DNA of 64,000 nt from Streptomyces longisporoflavus (lineage in GTDB: Bacteria > Actinomycetota > Actinomycetes > Streptomycetales > Streptomycetaceae): NCBI RefSeq assembly GCF_014649775.1, contig NZ_BMTR01000014.1, positions 208,602 to 272,601 on the forward strand, written 5' to 3'. Shown in pieces: positions 8,604 to 16,689 of this stretch; the stretch's first letter is position 1; the number at the start of each line of letters is the position of its first letter. A program made the translations under genes and the position numbers. The notes under the pieces are model-generated. The model did no database searches. It was not told the origin of the DNA and was given only the letters and a program-made list of their open reading frames with translations.

Positions 8604-9266
8604 ACGGTCTCCTTCTGGGGGACGGGGGCAGGCGTGCGGGACCGGGTCGTGCGGCGTCGTGGTGCTGTACGTATCAACTCCCCGGCCCGCACGGAAGGTT
8701 CCGGCTGCCGGAAACGTACTTCCAGAACCATCAGGTCACGGACGTAATCGACTTCCTGGACGGTCCAGCCCAGCGGCTCTCCGAGGCGCCGCGACAGCTC
8801 CGCGCGCAGTGCGGTCTCCTCGCGGTACACGGCGTCCAGGGTGATGACCGCACGCCGGTCGCCGGCGAAGAGGCGGGGATGGTCGGCGCCGTACATCACC
8901 AGGAGCAGCACGGCCGCGAGCCCGGCGGCGACCGGCAGATCGAGGCCGGGAAGTCCGCAGAGCAGACCGAGGACGAGGGTGATGAAGTAGTACGCGACCT
9001 CTTGGTGCTGCACCGCGTCCGAGCGGAGCCGGACGATCGAGAGCACTCCGAAGAGCCCGAACCCGAGCGCGAGCCCCCCGTTGCCGCCGGCGCTCGCGAG
9101 AGCGGAGACGACCGCGAAGAGCGCGACGTTCAGGGCGAGGTAGGCGGGCACCAACTCCCTTCTGCGGTGCCGGGGATAGAAGACCCCGAAGGTCAGGAGG
9201 GTCACGGCCACCAGGTCGAGGCCGAGGTGGGCGGCCATCTGTCCGAGGTTCTCTGCGCTGTCCATG
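8600..9266 (-). CDS. DUF4956 membrane protein
   Basis: 221 residues. The N-terminal ~130 residues contain about four to five hydrophobic helices (HLGLDLVAVTLLTFGVF, LVPAYLALNVALFAVVSAL, LALGFGLFGVLSIVRLRSD, YYFITLVLGLLCGL), followed by a ~90-residue soluble domain (VQEVDYVRDLMVLEVRFRQ). This matches DUF4956, which is commonly paired with VTC-domain proteins as here. The ATG at 9264-9266 is preferred because TAGCGT (minus strand 9274-9279) lies seven bases upstream, a leaderless arrangement; there is no ribosome site. Function is unknown; export or handling of a polyphosphate-like polymer is inference only. Confidence 0.83.
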
Positions 9267-9344
9267 ACCAGGACGCTAGGGAACGGCGGGTTAAGGCCGC
9301 CCCCAGCGTGAGTTAACGAGCCCGGAGGGCGGCACGCGGATCTA

Positions 9345-9376
9345 TTGACAGCATGCTGCCTATTTGACAGCATGCT
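9345..9376 (+). promoter_or_regulatory. Twin operator-like repeat ahead of the DJ-1/MarR operon
   Basis: TTGACAGCATGCT occurs twice, at 9345-9357 and 9364-9376, nineteen bases apart. Each copy joins a -35-like TTGACA to the palindrome AGCATGCT. The motif is 69 bases upstream of the DJ-1/PfpI start and in the space shared with the divergent DUF4956 gene. It is a good candidate binding site for the MarR regulator encoded in the operon. Confidence 0.65.
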
Positions 9377-9444
9377 TACATACGCACCGACACCGCCGCC
9401 GGCACTCATGCACCCATGCACCACCCCACCCCGTGGAGGCAGTC

Positions 9445-10041
9445 ATGACCCGCAAGCCCGTGCACCTCGCCGTTTACGACACGCTCGCCGACTGGGAGCC
9501 CGGCTACGCCACCGCGTTCCTCGCCCGCGCCGGTTACGAGATCCGCACCGTCGCCGCGAACTCGCTCGACCCCGTCACCACGGCGGGCGGCCTCCGCGTC
9601 CAGCCCGACCTGACCCTCGCCGATCTGCGCCCCGGGGACAGCGCGCTCCTGATACTCCCCGGCGCCGACCTGTGGGACACCGGCGACGACCTCGCCCCCT
9701 TCGGCCGCGCGGCCCGCGCCTTCCTCGACGCCGGCGTGCCGGTCGCCGCGATCTGCGGGGCCACCGCCGGGCTCGCCCGCGAGGGGCTGCTCGACGAGCG
9801 CACGCACACCAGCGCGGTGTCGTTCTACCTCGCGGCCACCGGCTACAAGGGCGGCGAGCGGTACGTGGACGCCGACGCGGTCACGGACGGCGGCCTGACC
9901 ACGGCGGGGCCCACCGAGCCCGTGGCGTTCGCCCGCGAGATCCTCGGCCGGCTCGGCGCCTTCGAGGGCGAGAAGCTGGACGCCTGGTACCGCCTGTTCC
10001 ACGACTCGGACGCGGCCGCCTACGAGGTGCTCGAATCGTGA
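9445..10041 (+). CDS. DJ-1/PfpI family protein (class I glutamine amidotransferase-like)
   Basis: 198 residues. The fold is marked by HLAVYDTLADWE at the start, the loop LLILPGADLWD, and the nucleophile elbow PVAAICGATAGLAREGLL, with Cys as the expected catalytic residue. Relatives include glyoxalase III/deglycase, stress and YajL-like proteins; the substrate is not determinable. A GGAGG site lies six bases upstream of the ATG at 9445. The stop overlaps the next gene's GTG start (GTGA), so the DJ-1 protein and a MarR regulator are made from one message. Confidence 0.88.
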   Translation: MTRKPVHLAVYDTLADWEPGYATAFLARAGYEIRTVAANSLDPVTTAGGLRVQPDLTLADLRPGDSALLILPGADLWDTGDDLAPFGRAARAFLDAGVPVAAICGATAGLAREGLLDERTHTSAVSFYLAATGYKGGERYVDADAVTDGGLTTAGPTEPVAFAREILGRLGAFEGEKLDAWYRLFHDSDAAAYEVLES

Positions 10042-10547
10042 GCGCCGACCGCGATCGAGTACGCGACCCGGCAGGCGAGGAGCGGGTGCGGGAGCAGCAG
10101 GACCTGTTCTCCCGCACCGCCCTCGGCGTCTTCCGGCTCAACGGCCAATTCCTTTCTGTGGCCGACGAGTTGGCCAAGGCGGGCGGGCTCACCGCCGCCT
10201 GGTGGCAGGTGCTCGGCGCCGTCCTGCGCGAGCCCCTGCCCGTCGCCGGGATCGCCCGCGCGATGGGCATCACCCGGCAGAGCGTGCAGCGCATCGCCGA
10301 CCTTCTCGTGCGGCGCGGCCTCGCGGAGTACGTACCGAACCCCGCCCACCGCCGCGCCAAGCTCCTGCGCCCCACGGACGAGGGCCTGGCCGCCGTCAGG
10401 AAGATCAGCCCCGGCCACGCGGAAATGGCCGCCCGGCTCACGGACGCGCTCGGCGAGGACGAACTCGCCGAGGCCGTGCGGGTGTTGGAGCGGCTTACCA
10501 GTGTTCTGTCCGGCCTGGATACGGAACAACCCGTTACGGAGCCGTAG
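10038..10547 (+). CDS. MarR family transcriptional regulator
   Basis: 169 residues. A central winged helix-turn-helix includes PVAGIARAMGITRQSVQRIADLL followed by the wing RRGLAEYVPNPAHRRAKLL; flanking helices form the dimer interface. The GTG start at 10038 overlaps the DJ-1 stop. The MarR architecture and the duplicated palindrome upstream of the operon suggest autorepression relieved by a small molecule or oxidant. No Cys residue is obvious in the sensing helices, so a ligand seems more likely than thiol oxidation (inference). Confidence 0.88.
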   Translation: MSADRDRVRDPAGEERVREQQDLFSRTALGVFRLNGQFLSVADELAKAGGLTAAWWQVLGAVLREPLPVAGIARAMGITRQSVQRIADLLVRRGLAEYVPNPAHRRAKLLRPTDEGLAAVRKISPGHAEMAARLTDALGEDELAEAVRVLERLTSVLSGLDTEQPVTEP

Positions 10548-10625
10548 CAGGCAGTCCGTGCACCGATGTCGTACCGCCCCACTATCCTCGATCTGTTGCA
10601 CACCAACGGGGGAGGTCGCGCGGCG

Positions 10626-12614
10626 ATGGAAAAGCTCGGGCCCGGGGATCCACAGCGAATAGGCGCCTACCGGCTGCTCGCGCGGCTCGGCGCGGGCGGC
10701 ATGGGGCACGTCTATCTGGCGCGGTCCGACCGGGGACGTACGGTCGCGGTGAAGCTGGTGCGTGAAGAGCTCGCCGAACAGGAGGAGTTCAGGCACCGCT
10801 TCCGGCAGGAAGTACAGGCGGCACGACGGGTCGGCGGCGCGTGGACGGCGCCGGTGCTCGACGCGGACACCGACGCGGCGATTCCCTGGCTGGCCACGGG
10901 ATATGTCGCCGGACCCTCGCTCCAGAGCGTCATCTCGCACGACCACGGGCCGCTGCCCGAGCGCTCCGTGAAGATACTGGCGGCCGGGCTCGCCAACGCC
11001 CTCAAGGACATTCACGCGGCAGGCCTCATCCACCGCGACCTCAAGCCGTCGAACGTGCTCGTCACGATCGACGGACCCCGCGTCATCGACTTCGGCATCG
11101 CGCGCGCCCTGGAGACGGTGACCGACGGCGGTCTGACCCGCACCGGCGCGCTCGTCGGCTCGCCCGGCTTCATGGCACCCGAGCAGGTGCGGGGCGACCG
11201 GATCACGCCCGCGTGCGACGTGTTCTGCCTGGGGTCGGTCCTCGCGTACGCGGCTTCGGGCGCGCTGCCGTTCGGCACGGCCAACAGCGGTGTGCACGCG
11301 CTGATGTTCCGCATCGCGCAGGAGGAGCCGAACCTGTCGGACCTTCCGGAGGAGCTCGCCGAGCTGGTCGGCCAGTGCCTGCGCAAGAACCCCGCGGACC
11401 GGCCGTCCCTCGAGCAGCTCTTGGAGCGCACGGGTGCGCACGACACCCTCGGCGACGGCGGCCGGACGCGCGACCCCTGGCTGCCGGGGGCCCTGGTGGC
11501 TCAACTGGGCCGTCATGCGGTGCAGTTGCTCGACACCGAGAACCCGGACGAGGGTGGCGCGCAGGCAGCCGGGGGATCGGCACCGCCGGTGTCGCTCGCG
11601 CCGCCGAGAGAGCTGACGGCGGGAGGCGAGGGCGCCGCGGCCAAGCCTTCCCGGGCCGACAGCGGCACTGGAGCCGCAGCCGCCGGAGCCGCAGCCGCAG
11701 CCGCCGGAGCCGGAGCCGGAGCCGCTGCCGCCGCCGTGAACGGGGCAGGGCCGCAGCCCGCCGAAGGGGACACCCCGCCGCCGCCCGGCAGGCCGGGAAA
11801 CTCCTCCCTCGACCACTTGCCCACGATGATCGCCGGCAGCCAGGCACCGCCTCCCACTCCCCCGCCCGGCGCGGCCTACGGCTACCCACAGCACCCCCAG
11901 CCCCAGCAGCACCCCCACACCCCGCCCCCCGGCTACGGCTACCCCCAGCAGGGCCCGTACGGACCCACGCCCCCCTACGGGCCCACGCCTCCGTACGGCC
12001 CTCTCGCCCACCAACGGCCCGAGCCCCCGCGCCGCAACAGCCGGTCCACCGCGGCGCTCATCGCGGTGGCCGTCATAGTGGCCATAGGAGCGGGCGGCAC
12101 GGTGTACGCCGTGATGAAGGGCGACGGCACCACGAAGGCGGGCGGCACGAACTCCGAGTCGCCGTCCGCCGGCGACCCCTCGACGGCGGGTACGCCGTCC
12201 GGGGAGGACTCGAAGGACCCCGAGGACCCGCCGACGACCCCCGCGTCCGAGGAGGAGGACGGCACGGTCCCGGACAAGTTCCTCGGCACCTGGAACGGCT
12301 CCATCGAGAACGACCTGGGCAGCAACTCCCGGCAGCTCGTGCTCCAGCAGGGCGATGTCGGCGACACGGTCATCTCGATCACGGCGGACGGCCCGACCGA
12401 CACGGGCGGCACGTACCACTGCGTGTTCCAGGGAAAGCTGGAGTCGGCGAGCGGCAACACCCTGCGCGTCGGACCGACGGACGTCATCGTCGGCGAGCCC
12501 GCCACCTCCTGCCGACCCGGCCAGGCGAGCACGATCACGCTGCTCTCGAACGGCAGGCTGCACCGCGAGACCACCGGCACGGACAAGGGCCTGACGTACG
12601 ACAAGCAGGGCTGA
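10626..12614 (+). CDS. Membrane-anchored Ser/Thr protein kinase (PknB-like)
   Basis: 662 residues. Kinase domain at about residues 15-270: glycine loop LGAGGMGHVYLA, catalytic Lys in VAVKLV, HRDLKPSNVLV, DFGIA and the GSPGFMAPEQ activation segment. A long Ala/Gly/Pro-rich linker follows, coded by near-perfect GCC/GGA repeats around 11670-11735, then a Tyr/Pro/Gln-rich stretch, one membrane helix (ALIAVAVIVAIGAGGTVYAV) and a ~150-residue extracytoplasmic domain with a Cys pair. The ATG at 10626 is preferred over one 60 bases upstream because the kinase fold begins directly after it and GGGGAGG precedes it. No PASTA repeats are seen. Confidence 0.9.
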   Translation: MEKLGPGDPQRIGAYRLLARLGAGGMGHVYLARSDRGRTVAVKLVREELAEQEEFRHRFRQEVQAARRVGGAWTAPVLDADTDAAIPWLATGYVAGPSLQSVISHDHGPLPERSVKILAAGLANALKDIHAAGLIHRDLKPSNVLVTIDGPRVIDFGIARALETVTDGGLTRTGALVGSPGFMAPEQVRGDRITPACDVFCLGSVLAYAASGALPFGTANSGVHALMFRIAQEEPNLSDLPEELAELVGQCLRKNPADRPSLEQLLERTGAHDTLGDGGRTRDPWLPGALVAQLGRHAVQLLDTENPDEGGAQAAGGSAPPVSLAPPRELTAGGEGAAAKPSRADSGTGAAAAGAAAAAAGAGAGAAAAAVNGAGPQPAEGDTPPPPGRPGNSSLDHLPTMIAGSQAPPPTPPPGAAYGYPQHPQPQQHPHTPPPGYGYPQQGPYGPTPPYGPTPPYGPLAHQRPEPPRRNSRSTAALIAVAVIVAIGAGGTVYAVMKGDGTTKAGGTNSESPSAGDPSTAGTPSGEDSKDPEDPPTTPASEEEDGTVPDKFLGTWNGSIENDLGSNSRQLVLQQGDVGDTVISITADGPTDTGGTYHCVFQGKLESASGNTLRVGPTDVIVGEPATSCRPGQASTITLLSNGRLHRETTGTDKGLTYDKQG

Positions 12615-12628
12615 GCTGAGAAACGACT

Positions 12629-12662
12629 GAGGGGCGCCCCGGCTCTCGCCGGAACGCCCCTC
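12629..12662. terminator. Bidirectional hairpin between kinase gene and purA
   Basis: GAGGGGCG (12629-12636) pairs with CGCCCCTC (12655-12662), and an inner CCGG/CCGG pair extends the stem. It separates the convergent kinase and purA genes and can end both transcripts. Confidence 0.7.
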
Positions 12663-12695
12663 GGCCCTACAGCCGTACAGCGGCAGCCGCAGCCG

Positions 12696-13979
12696 CTAGA
12701 TGAACGAGTTGATCTCGATCGTCTCGGTGCGGCCCGGGCCCACGCCGATCGCGGAGATCGGGGCGCCGGACATCTCCTCCAGGGCCTTCACGTAACCCTG
12801 CGCGTTCTTCGGCAGGTCGGAGAAGGTCTGGGCCTTGGTGATGTCCTCGGACCAGCCGGGGAGGTACTCGTAGACGGGCTTCGCGTGGTGGAAGTCCGTC
12901 TGGTTGTACGGGAGTTCCTCGACGCGCTTGCCGTCGATCTCGTACGCCACGCAGACCGGGATCTGCTCCCAGCCCGTCAGGACGTCCAGCTTCGTGAGGA
13001 AGAAGTCCGTCAGGCCGTTCACGCGGGTCGCGTAGCGGGCGATCGGCGCGTCGAACCAGCCGCAGCGGCGGTCACGGCCGGTGGTGACACCGCGCTCGCC
13101 GCCGATGCGGCGCAGGTCCTCGCCGTCCTGGTCGAAGAGCTCGGTCGGGAACGGGCCCGCGCCGACACGCGTGGTGTACGCCTTCAGGATGCCGATGACG
13201 CGGCTGATCTTCGTCGGGCCCACGCCCGTACCCGTGCAGGCGCCGCCCGCGGTCGGGTTCGAGGAGGTGACGAAGGGATACGTGCCGTGGTCCACGTCCA
13301 GGAGCGTGCCCTGGCCGCCCTCGAAGAGCACGACCTTGTCCTGGTCGAGCGCGTCGTTGAGGATCAGCGTCGTGTCGGCGACGTACTGCTTGATGTTCTC
13401 GCCGTGCTCCAGGAGCTGCTCGACGATCTGGCCGACCTCGATGGCGCGGCGGTTGTAGAGCTTGGTGAGGAGCTGGTTCTTGACCTCGAGGGCCGCCTCG
13501 ACCTTCTGCTCCAGGATCGACTGGTCGTAGAGGTCCTGGACGCGGATGCCGGTGCGGTTGATCTTGTCGGCGTACGTCGGGCCGATGCCGCGCCCGGTCG
13601 TGCCGATCTTGCGCTTGCCGAGGAAGCGTTCCGTCACCTTGTCGACGGTCACGTTGTACGGCGTGATGATGTGCGCGTTACCGCTGATCAGCAGCTTCGA
13701 CGTGTCGACGCCGCGCTCGTTCAGACCGCTCAGCTCGGAGAGCAGGACCGACGGGTCGACGACGACTCCGTTGCCGATGACAGGCACGCAGTCCGGGGAG
13801 AGAATCCCGGAAGGGAGGAGATGCAGCGCGTACTTCTGGTCGCCGACGACGACCGTGTGGCCGGCGTTGTTGCCGCCCTGGTAGCGCACTACATAGTCCA
13901 CGGAACCACCGAGCAGGTCAGTGGCCTTTCCCTTGCCTTCGTCACCCCACTGAGCACCGAGCAGCACAAGTGCGGGCAC
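12696..13979 (-). CDS. purA: Adenylosuccinate synthase
   Basis: 427 residues, the normal length. Joins IMP and aspartate using GTP, the first committed step of AMP synthesis. Diagnostic sequences are the N-terminal nucleotide loop GAQWGDEGKGKATD, the NAGHTVV region, IGTTGRGIGPTYADK and the C-terminal GVGPGRTETIE. The GTG start at 13977-13979 has AAGGGG upstream. It is monocistronic, flanked by a terminator hairpin at its 3' end and by the divergent diacylglycerol-kinase-like gene. Confidence 0.97.
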   Translation of the reverse strand: MPALVLLGAQWGDEGKGKATDLLGGSVDYVVRYQGGNNAGHTVVVGDQKYALHLLPSGILSPDCVPVIGNGVVVDPSVLLSELSGLNERGVDTSKLLISGNAHIITPYNVTVDKVTERFLGKRKIGTTGRGIGPTYADKINRTGIRVQDLYDQSILEQKVEAALEVKNQLLTKLYNRRAIEVGQIVEQLLEHGENIKQYVADTTLILNDALDQDKVVLFEGGQGTLLDVDHGTYPFVTSSNPTAGGACTGTGVGPTKISRVIGILKAYTTRVGAGPFPTELFDQDGEDLRRIGGERGVTTGRDRRCGWFDAPIARYATRVNGLTDFFLTKLDVLTGWEQIPVCVAYEIDGKRVEELPYNQTDFHHAKPVYEYLPGWSEDITKAQTFSDLPKNAQGYVKALEEMSGAPISAIGVGPGRTETIEINSFI

Positions 13980-14071
13980 AGGCGTACACCCCTTCCGGGC
14001 GGGGCATGTCCAAGGTCTGGGGGCCGTAGCCGCCTATGGGTGTGCCTTGGATGCTGCCCCGGAATAGACGA

Positions 14072-14099
14072 AGCCCCTGGCGCAATAGCGCAAGGGGCT
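14072..14099. promoter_or_regulatory. Hairpin between divergent purA and lipid-kinase-like genes
   Basis: AGCCCCTGGCGC and GCGCAAGGGGCT form a slightly imperfect stem with a short loop. It lies 93 bases upstream of the purA start and 44 bases upstream of the divergent gene. Its position in a divergent promoter region makes a leader structure or regulator site more likely than a terminator, though a remnant terminator cannot be excluded. Confidence 0.4.
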
Positions 14100-14142
14100 C
14101 TTGCACAAAGATGCTACCCGAGGACGAAAGAAAGGGCGCACG

Positions 14143-14973
14143 TTGTCGGCTCGCGACCAGCTGCTAGTCGTCATCGACCCGGTCGCCCGGCGCACGGACG
14201 GTGAGTCGGTACGGATTGCGAAAGACGTACTCGGCGCGGGAGCCGCTGTCCGGATATGCCTGCCGGAAGGCCCCGAGGAGTTTGCAAAGGCCCTGGTCAG
14301 GAGGGGCGCGCGGCGTCCCGTGGTGATCGGGGACGATCGTGCGCTGCTGCGTGCCGTGACGGTTCTGCACCGCGAGCGCGGGCTCGGTTCATGTGCGGTT
14401 TCGGTCGTTCCGGTGGGGACTTCCCATGTGCTTTCGCGCTCGCTCGGGGTCCCGTCGGGGGCCGTCGCGGCGGCCCGCGCGGTGCTCGAAGGCGTCGAGC
14501 GGCGGCTTGATCTGCTCGTCGACGACAGCGACGGGGTGGTCCTCGGCAACCTGCGGATCCCGCCCGTCACGTCCCCGGCCCCGGCCACCGGGGGCACGGC
14601 GGTGGACGGCCACCCCTGGCTGCGGACGTGCCAGTCGTTCGTGCGCACCCTCGCGCGCCCCGCGCGTGTGGCGTCGGCGCCGGGCCCCGCGCCCGCGCGG
14701 CTGCGGGTGGAGGCGGACGGAGTGGTCGTGGTGGACCTGGACCAGCCGGTGGAGGGCGTCTCGGTGCGGCCGGGGGCCGACGGTCTCGCGGAGGTCGAGG
14801 TCCGGCCGACGTCGGTGGGCGCGGCGGCGGGGCCCCTGCGGGCGCGGGGGCGGACGATCACGGTGTCCGGGGCGGATTTCCGCTACCGCGCGGACGCGGT
14901 GGTCGGCGGGCCCGTCAGGACCCGGACGTGGTCGGTCAGGACAGGGGCGTGGGGCTTGACGCTGCCTCGCTGA
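14143..14973 (+). CDS. Diacylglycerol-kinase catalytic domain-like protein
   Basis: 276 residues from a TTG at 14143, chosen because AAAGGG lies about seven bases upstream and the conserved fold begins at once with LLVVIDPVARRTDG. The protein resembles the diacylglycerol/lipid kinase family: an N-terminal Rossmann-like half with RRPVVIGDDRALLRAVTVLH and VVPVGT, then a beta-sandwich half. The canonical GGDGT motif is altered to IGDDRAL, so catalytic activity is doubtful. The gene is divergent from purA. A regulatory or degenerate lipid-binding role is possible. Confidence 0.75.
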   Translation: MSARDQLLVVIDPVARRTDGESVRIAKDVLGAGAAVRICLPEGPEEFAKALVRRGARRPVVIGDDRALLRAVTVLHRERGLGSCAVSVVPVGTSHVLSRSLGVPSGAVAAARAVLEGVERRLDLLVDDSDGVVLGNLRIPPVTSPAPATGGTAVDGHPWLRTCQSFVRTLARPARVASAPGPAPARLRVEADGVVVVDLDQPVEGVSVRPGADGLAEVEVRPTSVGAAAGPLRARGRTITVSGADFRYRADAVVGGPVRTRTWSVRTGAWGLTLPR

Positions 14974-15172
14974 CCACGAGGTGCGGCAGCCGCCTTTGTC
15001 CCGGCTTCGGTCTTGTCCCGGCCCCAGCTGCCTCGCGGCCCTCCGTGGGCGGGGGTTCCGGCTCGGCCCGCTCGTGGCGCGCGTCGGAGTGCGAGGGGGT
15101 CGCTCTCGTGGACGCAGGGCCGCCGGGCCGCAGAGACGCCGGGCCGCAGGGACATCGGCGCGGAGCGCGGCC

Positions 15173-15697
15173 TCACTTGCCGAAGAGGCTCGCCCGGTGC
15201 ACCCGCCACCGTTCCAGCATCCCGTGGAGCTCCAGCTCGACGAACTCGAAGAAGGCGAGCGTCTCGGCCATGCGCCGGCCCGCCGGGGTGTCGGCGCCCA
15301 GGCTGGCGACGCCGTCGTTCAGGGCGTTCTCCCAGCGCTTGAGGATCCCGTCGCGGTTGGCGAGCGCCTCGTACCACTGGTTGCTGTGCACCCGGAAGAG
15401 GTCGCGCCTGGAACCGGGCTCGCGCTCGCGGGAGACCATGTGCTGCTGCGTGAGATAGCGGACCGCGCCCGAGACCGCCGCCGGGCTCACCTGGAGCTGC
15501 TCGCCGAGCTCCGCCGAGGTCAGCGCGCCCGAGTCCGACGCGAGGAGCGCCGCGAAGATCCGCGCGGGCATCCTCGGCATGCCGGCCTCGACCAGCTGCG
15601 CGGCGAACTGCTCCACGAAGCGCGACACGACCTCGCTGTCGCGCGCCGCCCCTTCGTCGGTCCCCTTGGGCATCTGCCGATCATCTCCCTGCTCCAC
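15173..15697 (-). CDS. MarR/GbsR-type regulator divergent from an ABC exporter
   Basis: 174 residues. N-terminal helices (VVSRFVEQFAAQLVEAGMPRMPARIF) lead into a winged helix-turn-helix (LTSAELGEQLQVSPAAVSGAVRYL, wing REREPGSRRDLFRV) and a C-terminal helical region. This matches MarR-like repressors that sit next to ABC-2 transporters. The GTG at 15695-15697 and an ATG at 15673 are both possible; GGGAG precedes the ATG. The shared promoter region with the transporter contains a perfect 16-bp palindrome, the probable operator. Confidence 0.85.
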   Translation of the reverse strand: MEQGDDRQMPKGTDEGAARDSEVVSRFVEQFAAQLVEAGMPRMPARIFAALLASDSGALTSAELGEQLQVSPAAVSGAVRYLTQQHMVSREREPGSRRDLFRVHSNQWYEALANRDGILKRWENALNDGVASLGADTPAGRRMAETLAFFEFVELELHGMLERWRVHRASLFGK

Positions 15698-15729
15698 CGG
15701 TCACGACTGAGTTTATACGCTTTCTTAAC

Positions 15730-15745
15730 TTCACAAATTTGTGAA
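15730..15745. promoter_or_regulatory. Perfect 16-bp palindromic operator overlapping the ABC transporter -35
   Basis: TTCACAAATTTGTGAA is a perfect palindrome. Its first six bases serve as a -35 (TTCACA), 17 bases before a -10 TACTTT at 15753-15758, which is seven bases before the ATPase ATG. A repressor bound here would block RNA polymerase directly. It is AT-rich in a GC-rich genome, typical of MarR-type sites. Confidence 0.75.
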
Positions 15746-15765
15746 ACCAGCGTACTTTCAGAAAC

Positions 15766-16689
15766 ATGACGAAGGCAATCACTGTCTCCGGACTGCACAA
15801 GTCGTTCGGACGGACGCACGCGCTCGACGGTCTCGACCTCGACGTCGAAACCGGCGAGGTCCACGGCTTCCTCGGGCCCAACGGCGCGGGCAAGTCCACG
15901 ACCATCCGGGTCCTCCTCGGCCTGCTCCGCGCCGACTCCGGAGCCGCCCAGCTCCTCGGCGGGGACCCGTGGACCGACGCCGTCGAACTGCACCGGCGGG
16001 TGGCCTACGTACCGGGCGACGTCACCCTGTGGCGCAACCTCTCCGGCGGCGAGGTCATCGATCTCTACGGGAAGCTGCGGGGAGGACTCGACCGGGCGCG
16101 CAGGGCCGACCTCATCGAGCGGTACGAACTCGACCCGACCAAGAAGGGGCGTACGTACTCCAAGGGCAACCGGCAGAAGGTCGCCCTCGTCGCCGCCTTC
16201 GCGTCGGACGTAGACGTGCTGATCCTCGACGAGCCCACCTCCGGGCTCGACCCGCTCATGGAGGAGGTCTTCCAGACCTGCGTCGAGGAGGAGCGCGACC
16301 GGGGCCGCACCATCCTGCTCTCCTCGCACATCCTCAGCGAGGTGGAGTCGCTCTGCGACCGCGTCAGCATCATCAGGAAGGGCCGGACCGTCGAGAGCGG
16401 TTCGCTGGCGGACCTGCGCCATCTGACGCGCACCAGCGTCACCGCCGAGCTCGCGGGGCCGCCGAACGGGCTCGAAGGCCTGCCCGGCGTCCACGACATC
16501 GACGTATCCGGGAATCGCGTCAAGCTCCAGGTCGAGACCGACAAGCTGGACGCGGTACTGCGCTCGCTCACCGACTCCGGGGTCCGCTCGCTCCTGTCCA
16601 CGCCGCCGACGCTGGAGGAGCTGTTCCTGCGGCACTACCAGGACGACGACGTCCGCAACGACAAGGCTGACGAGATGGTGTCGCGATGA
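15766..16689 (+). CDS. ABC transporter ATP-binding protein
   Basis: 307 residues. Walker A is GPNGAGKST, the signature region YSKGNRQKVALVAAF replaces the usual LSGGQ, Walker B is VLILDEPTSGLD and the H-loop is ILLSSHILSEVE. A C-terminal extension of about 90 residues is typical of multidrug or antibiotic exporters of the DrrA/NatA class. The transcript is probably leaderless (TACTTT, seven bases upstream). The stop overlaps the permease start (ATGA). Confidence 0.92.
   Translation: MTKAITVSGLHKSFGRTHALDGLDLDVETGEVHGFLGPNGAGKSTTIRVLLGLLRADSGAAQLLGGDPWTDAVELHRRVAYVPGDVTLWRNLSGGEVIDLYGKLRGGLDRARRADLIERYELDPTKKGRTYSKGNRQKVALVAAFASDVDVLILDEPTSGLDPLMEEVFQTCVEEERDRGRTILLSSHILSEVESLCDRVSIIRKGRTVESGSLADLRHLTRTSVTAELAGPPNGLEGLPGVHDIDVSGNRVKLQVETDKLDAVLRSLTDSGVRSLLSTPPTLEELFLRHYQDDDVRNDKADEMVSR

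Noticed and set aside
7932..8747. A 271-codon plus-strand frame opposite the VTC-domain gene
   Set aside because: Antisense shadow; the minus frame carries the VTC motifs and couples to DUF4956.
10020..12563. An 847-codon minus-strand frame opposite the Ser/Thr kinase
   Set aside because: Composition is Arg/Gly-rich and without domains; the plus strand shows every kinase motif.
14072..14099. Ordinary transcription terminator
   Set aside because: It lies between two divergent gene starts, where no transcript from either gene should end; listed as regulatory instead.
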